Below are positions 6,943 through 7,918 of a DNA stretch of 7,918 bases, one piece after another (the first letter of the stretch is position 1; each line of letters begins with the position of its first letter). A program made the translations under genes and the position numbers. Source of the DNA: Actinomycetota bacterium (GTDB taxonomy: Bacteria; Actinomycetota; AC-67); the NCBI GenBank assembly GCA_005883175.1, contig VAYV01000150.1, forward strand, positions 1 to 7,918. The letters are read 5' to 3'. The notes below the pieces were generated by a model. The model did not search any database, was not told where the DNA came from, and saw nothing but the letters and a program-made list of their open reading frames with translations.

Positions 6943-7584
6943 CTACGTCATGGGAGCCGGCGCGCGGCGGTTGTTCTGCACGCGGATCGTCGGCAAGATC
7001 AGATCCATAAGCTGCTCCGCACGTTGCCGGAGATCCATGTTTCCGCTCAGAAGATGTGAGACGTCGCTGATGCCGATGAAGGATGCGACACATACCTCCG
7101 CCACCGCGCGCGCGTCCACATCTTTCCGGACATCGCCTTCTTTCTGCGCGGCCCGCAGCAGATCTTCGAGGATGTCGAACCAGTTCGTGAGGAACGGCTT
7201 CATCTGGGGAGCCAACTCTGGATCTTCACCGAGCTCCCAACAAAGACGCGCGACCGCGCGTGCGGCCGGATCGGTCTCGTGTAGGTCGCAGGTCGCGTGC
7301 ATCATCTCGATCAGCTTGTCGAGTGCGCTTTCCTTGCGGCCCGCCGCCTCGACCGCTTTCGCAGCCCACTCTTGCTGCTTCGAGCTGAAGACCTCGAGGG
7401 CCAGCGCTTCCTTCGAAGGGAAATGGAAGTAGAACGCGCCTTTGGTGAGGCCGGTCGCCGCGATGACGTCGTTCAAGGAGGTCCCGGCGTAGCCGGTGCG
7501 CGCGAACGCGAGCGCCGCCTCGTCGAGGATGCAGCGCCGGGTGCCTTCCCCCCGTCCCCTGACCGGTGCCGCCGCCGTCGCCAT
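6943..7584 (-). CDS. TetR-family repressor, ScbR/ArpA (butyrolactone receptor)-like
   Basis: A 213-residue regulator. The N-terminal helix-turn-helix domain is at about 15-66 (FARTGYAGTSLNDVIAATGL, then TKGAFYFHFPSKEALALEVF). The stretch KGAFYFHFPSKEALA closely follows the KGALYFHF-x-x-KEDLA pattern I recall from ScbR. In the ligand domain, PFLTNW (130-135) followed by the DVRKDVDARAVAEV stretch (151-164) aligns by eye with the ScbR segment PF-TEW...DVHQDIDVDSVA. Trp135 would then sit where ArpA has its ligand-pocket Trp119. This alignment is from memory and unverified. The protein is expected to bind DNA as a dimer and release it on binding a small molecule. It is the first gene of an operon with the MMPL exporter, and its own promoter contains a palindrome matching the butyrolactone-receptor operator consensus, so autorepression is likely. 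TetR identity is certain; the receptor subclass is probable; the ligand is unknown. Confidence 0.92.
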   Translation of the reverse strand: MATAAAPVRGRGEGTRRCILDEAALAFARTGYAGTSLNDVIAATGLTKGAFYFHFPSKEALALEVFSSKQQEWAAKAVEAAGRKESALDKLIEMMHATCDLHETDPAARAVARLCWELGEDPELAPQMKPFLTNWFDILEDLLRAAQKEGDVRKDVDARAVAEVCVASFIGISDVSHLLSGNMDLRQRAEQLMDLILPTIRVQNNRRAPAPMT

Positions 7585-7591
7585 GTCCTGG

Positions 7592-7621
7592 AAGTTACAT
7601 ACCGACCGGTCGGTTTGTCAA
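7592..7621 (-). promoter_or_regulatory. Promoter of the TetR-MMPL operon
   Basis: On the minus strand a perfect TTGACA (-35, plus-strand 7616-7621) and TAACTT (-10, TAnnnT type, plus-strand 7592-7597) are 18 bases apart. Transcription would begin at or within a few bases of the ATG at 7584, so the mRNA may be leaderless or nearly so, which is common in actinobacteria; only a marginal AGGA lies one base before the ATG. The spacer holds the operator core. Confidence 0.65.
7597..7618. promoter_or_regulatory. Operator: 22-base palindrome matching the ArpA/ScbR autoregulatory-element consensus
   Basis: The core ACCGACCGGTCGGT (7601-7614) is a perfect palindrome. It extends outward to ACA...TGT (7597-7599 and 7616-7618) with one mismatched pair (7600/7615). 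The right half-site is GGTCGGTTTGT and the left half, read on the minus strand, is GGTCGGTATGT. Both fit the published ArpA-type consensus GG(T/C)CGGT(A/T)(T/C)G(T/G) at all 11 positions. It lies between and touches the -35 and -10 of the TetR promoter, so bound repressor would block RNA polymerase. It also lies 85 bases upstream of the divergent zinc-ribbon gene start. Confidence 0.8.
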
Positions 7622-7703
7622 AAACCGACTACTTCAGGACGCTTACCTGCGGGAAGGCCGCGCGATACGCTTCGAGTCCGCCGCGGGGAGGGCGTGGGAA
7701 CCC

Positions 7704-7918
7704 ATGAGCTGCTCGAATTGCGGTACCGAGAACAGGGCTGAGGCGAAGTTCTGCGACGGCTGCGGAGCCGCCCTCGCGCGCGCCTGCCCCGAGTGCGGCA
7801 GCGTCGTTCGGCCGCAGGCCAAGTTCTGCGACGAGTGCGGCTCACCGCTGGACGGTTCCCAACGCGCGGCAGAAAACAGATCGGCCGGCCGGCCGGCAGA
7901 GGTGCCGAGAGGGACCGA
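7704..7918 (+). CDS. Double-zinc-ribbon protein, N-terminal part only (runs off window)
   Basis: The frame is open from ATG 7704 to the end of the window (71 full codons, no stop). Two tandem zinc ribbons are clear: C3-x2-C6 with C17-x2-C20, and C28-x2-C31 with C42-x2-C45, each ending in a KFC-D-x-CG knuckle. A polar, probably flexible linker begins at about residue 50. In actinobacteria and related soil lineages, such N-terminal ribbons often precede a class III adenylate/guanylate cyclase domain and a large AAA/TPR ATPase region, but nothing past residue 71 is visible, so that is only a guess. GGGGAGGG (7685-7692) is 11 bases upstream and GGGAA (7696-7700) 3 bases upstream of the start, neither ideally spaced. 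A weak promoter TTACCT-17-TACGCT (7643-7671) is possible. The gene is divergent from the TetR gene and could share its operator. Confidence 0.82.
   Translation, partial: MSCSNCGTENRAEAKFCDGCGAALARACPECGSVVRPQAKFCDECGSPLDGSQRAAENRSAGRPAEVPRGT

Noticed and set aside
5827..7059. Long plus-strand open frame (410 codons) opposite the MMPL and TetR genes
   Set aside because: Its product is rich in Arg, Asp and His with no domain or hydrophobic pattern, the usual mirror of a GC-rich gene on the other strand; the MMPL frame has clear motifs throughout.
1..7918. Search for tRNA or rRNA genes, CRISPR arrays, insertion-sequence ends and attachment sites
   Set aside because: Nothing with the expected repeats, conserved stems or transposase sequence was seen; nearly all the window is protein-coding.

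Overview
This is a high-GC, gene-dense window whose codon use and gene families point to an actinobacterium, probably an environmental member of Actinomycetota outside the well-known genera. The pointers are a ScbR/ArpA-like TetR regulator, an MMPL exporter, a double-zinc-ribbon protein start of the kind found on cyclase/ATPase signalling proteins, and a VOC gene start. No RNA gene, insertion sequence, CRISPR array or origin is visible. The assignment to a phylum is inference from gene content.

Layout. Positions 1-1209 (+) hold the 3' part of a cobalamin-binding radical SAM enzyme, cut by the window's left edge. Directly behind it (about 1227-1294) lies a well-formed start of a glyoxalase/VOC gene (ribosome site plus about 20 recognisable residues) that then breaks down. 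It runs into the 3' end of a small cupin gene on the minus strand (1308-1673). A short divergent gap (1674-1775) separates the cupin from a tightly packed plus-strand operon: ABC-2 type ATPase (1776-2741), its permease (2738-3568, ATGA overlap) and a cytosolic-looking alpha/beta-hydrolase esterase (3580-4599). This operon converges, across a 24-base gap with a small GC hairpin, on a minus-strand operon made of a TetR regulator (6943-7584) followed by a 765-residue MMPL/RND exporter (4624-6921). Beyond a 119-base divergent region, a double-zinc-ribbon protein starts at 7704 (+) and leaves the window on the right.

The most notable signal is in that last divergent region. A 22-base near-perfect palindrome (7597-7618) sits between the -35 and -10 of the TetR promoter. 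Both half-sites fit the published consensus for the autoregulatory elements bound by gamma-butyrolactone receptors (ArpA/ScbR family). The TetR protein itself has ScbR-like features. Together they suggest a self-regulating, small-molecule-responsive switch controlling an MMPL efflux pump, with no butyrolactone synthase gene in view. The second notable point is the broken VOC gene, which marks a past deletion or rearrangement between the radical SAM gene and the cupin gene.
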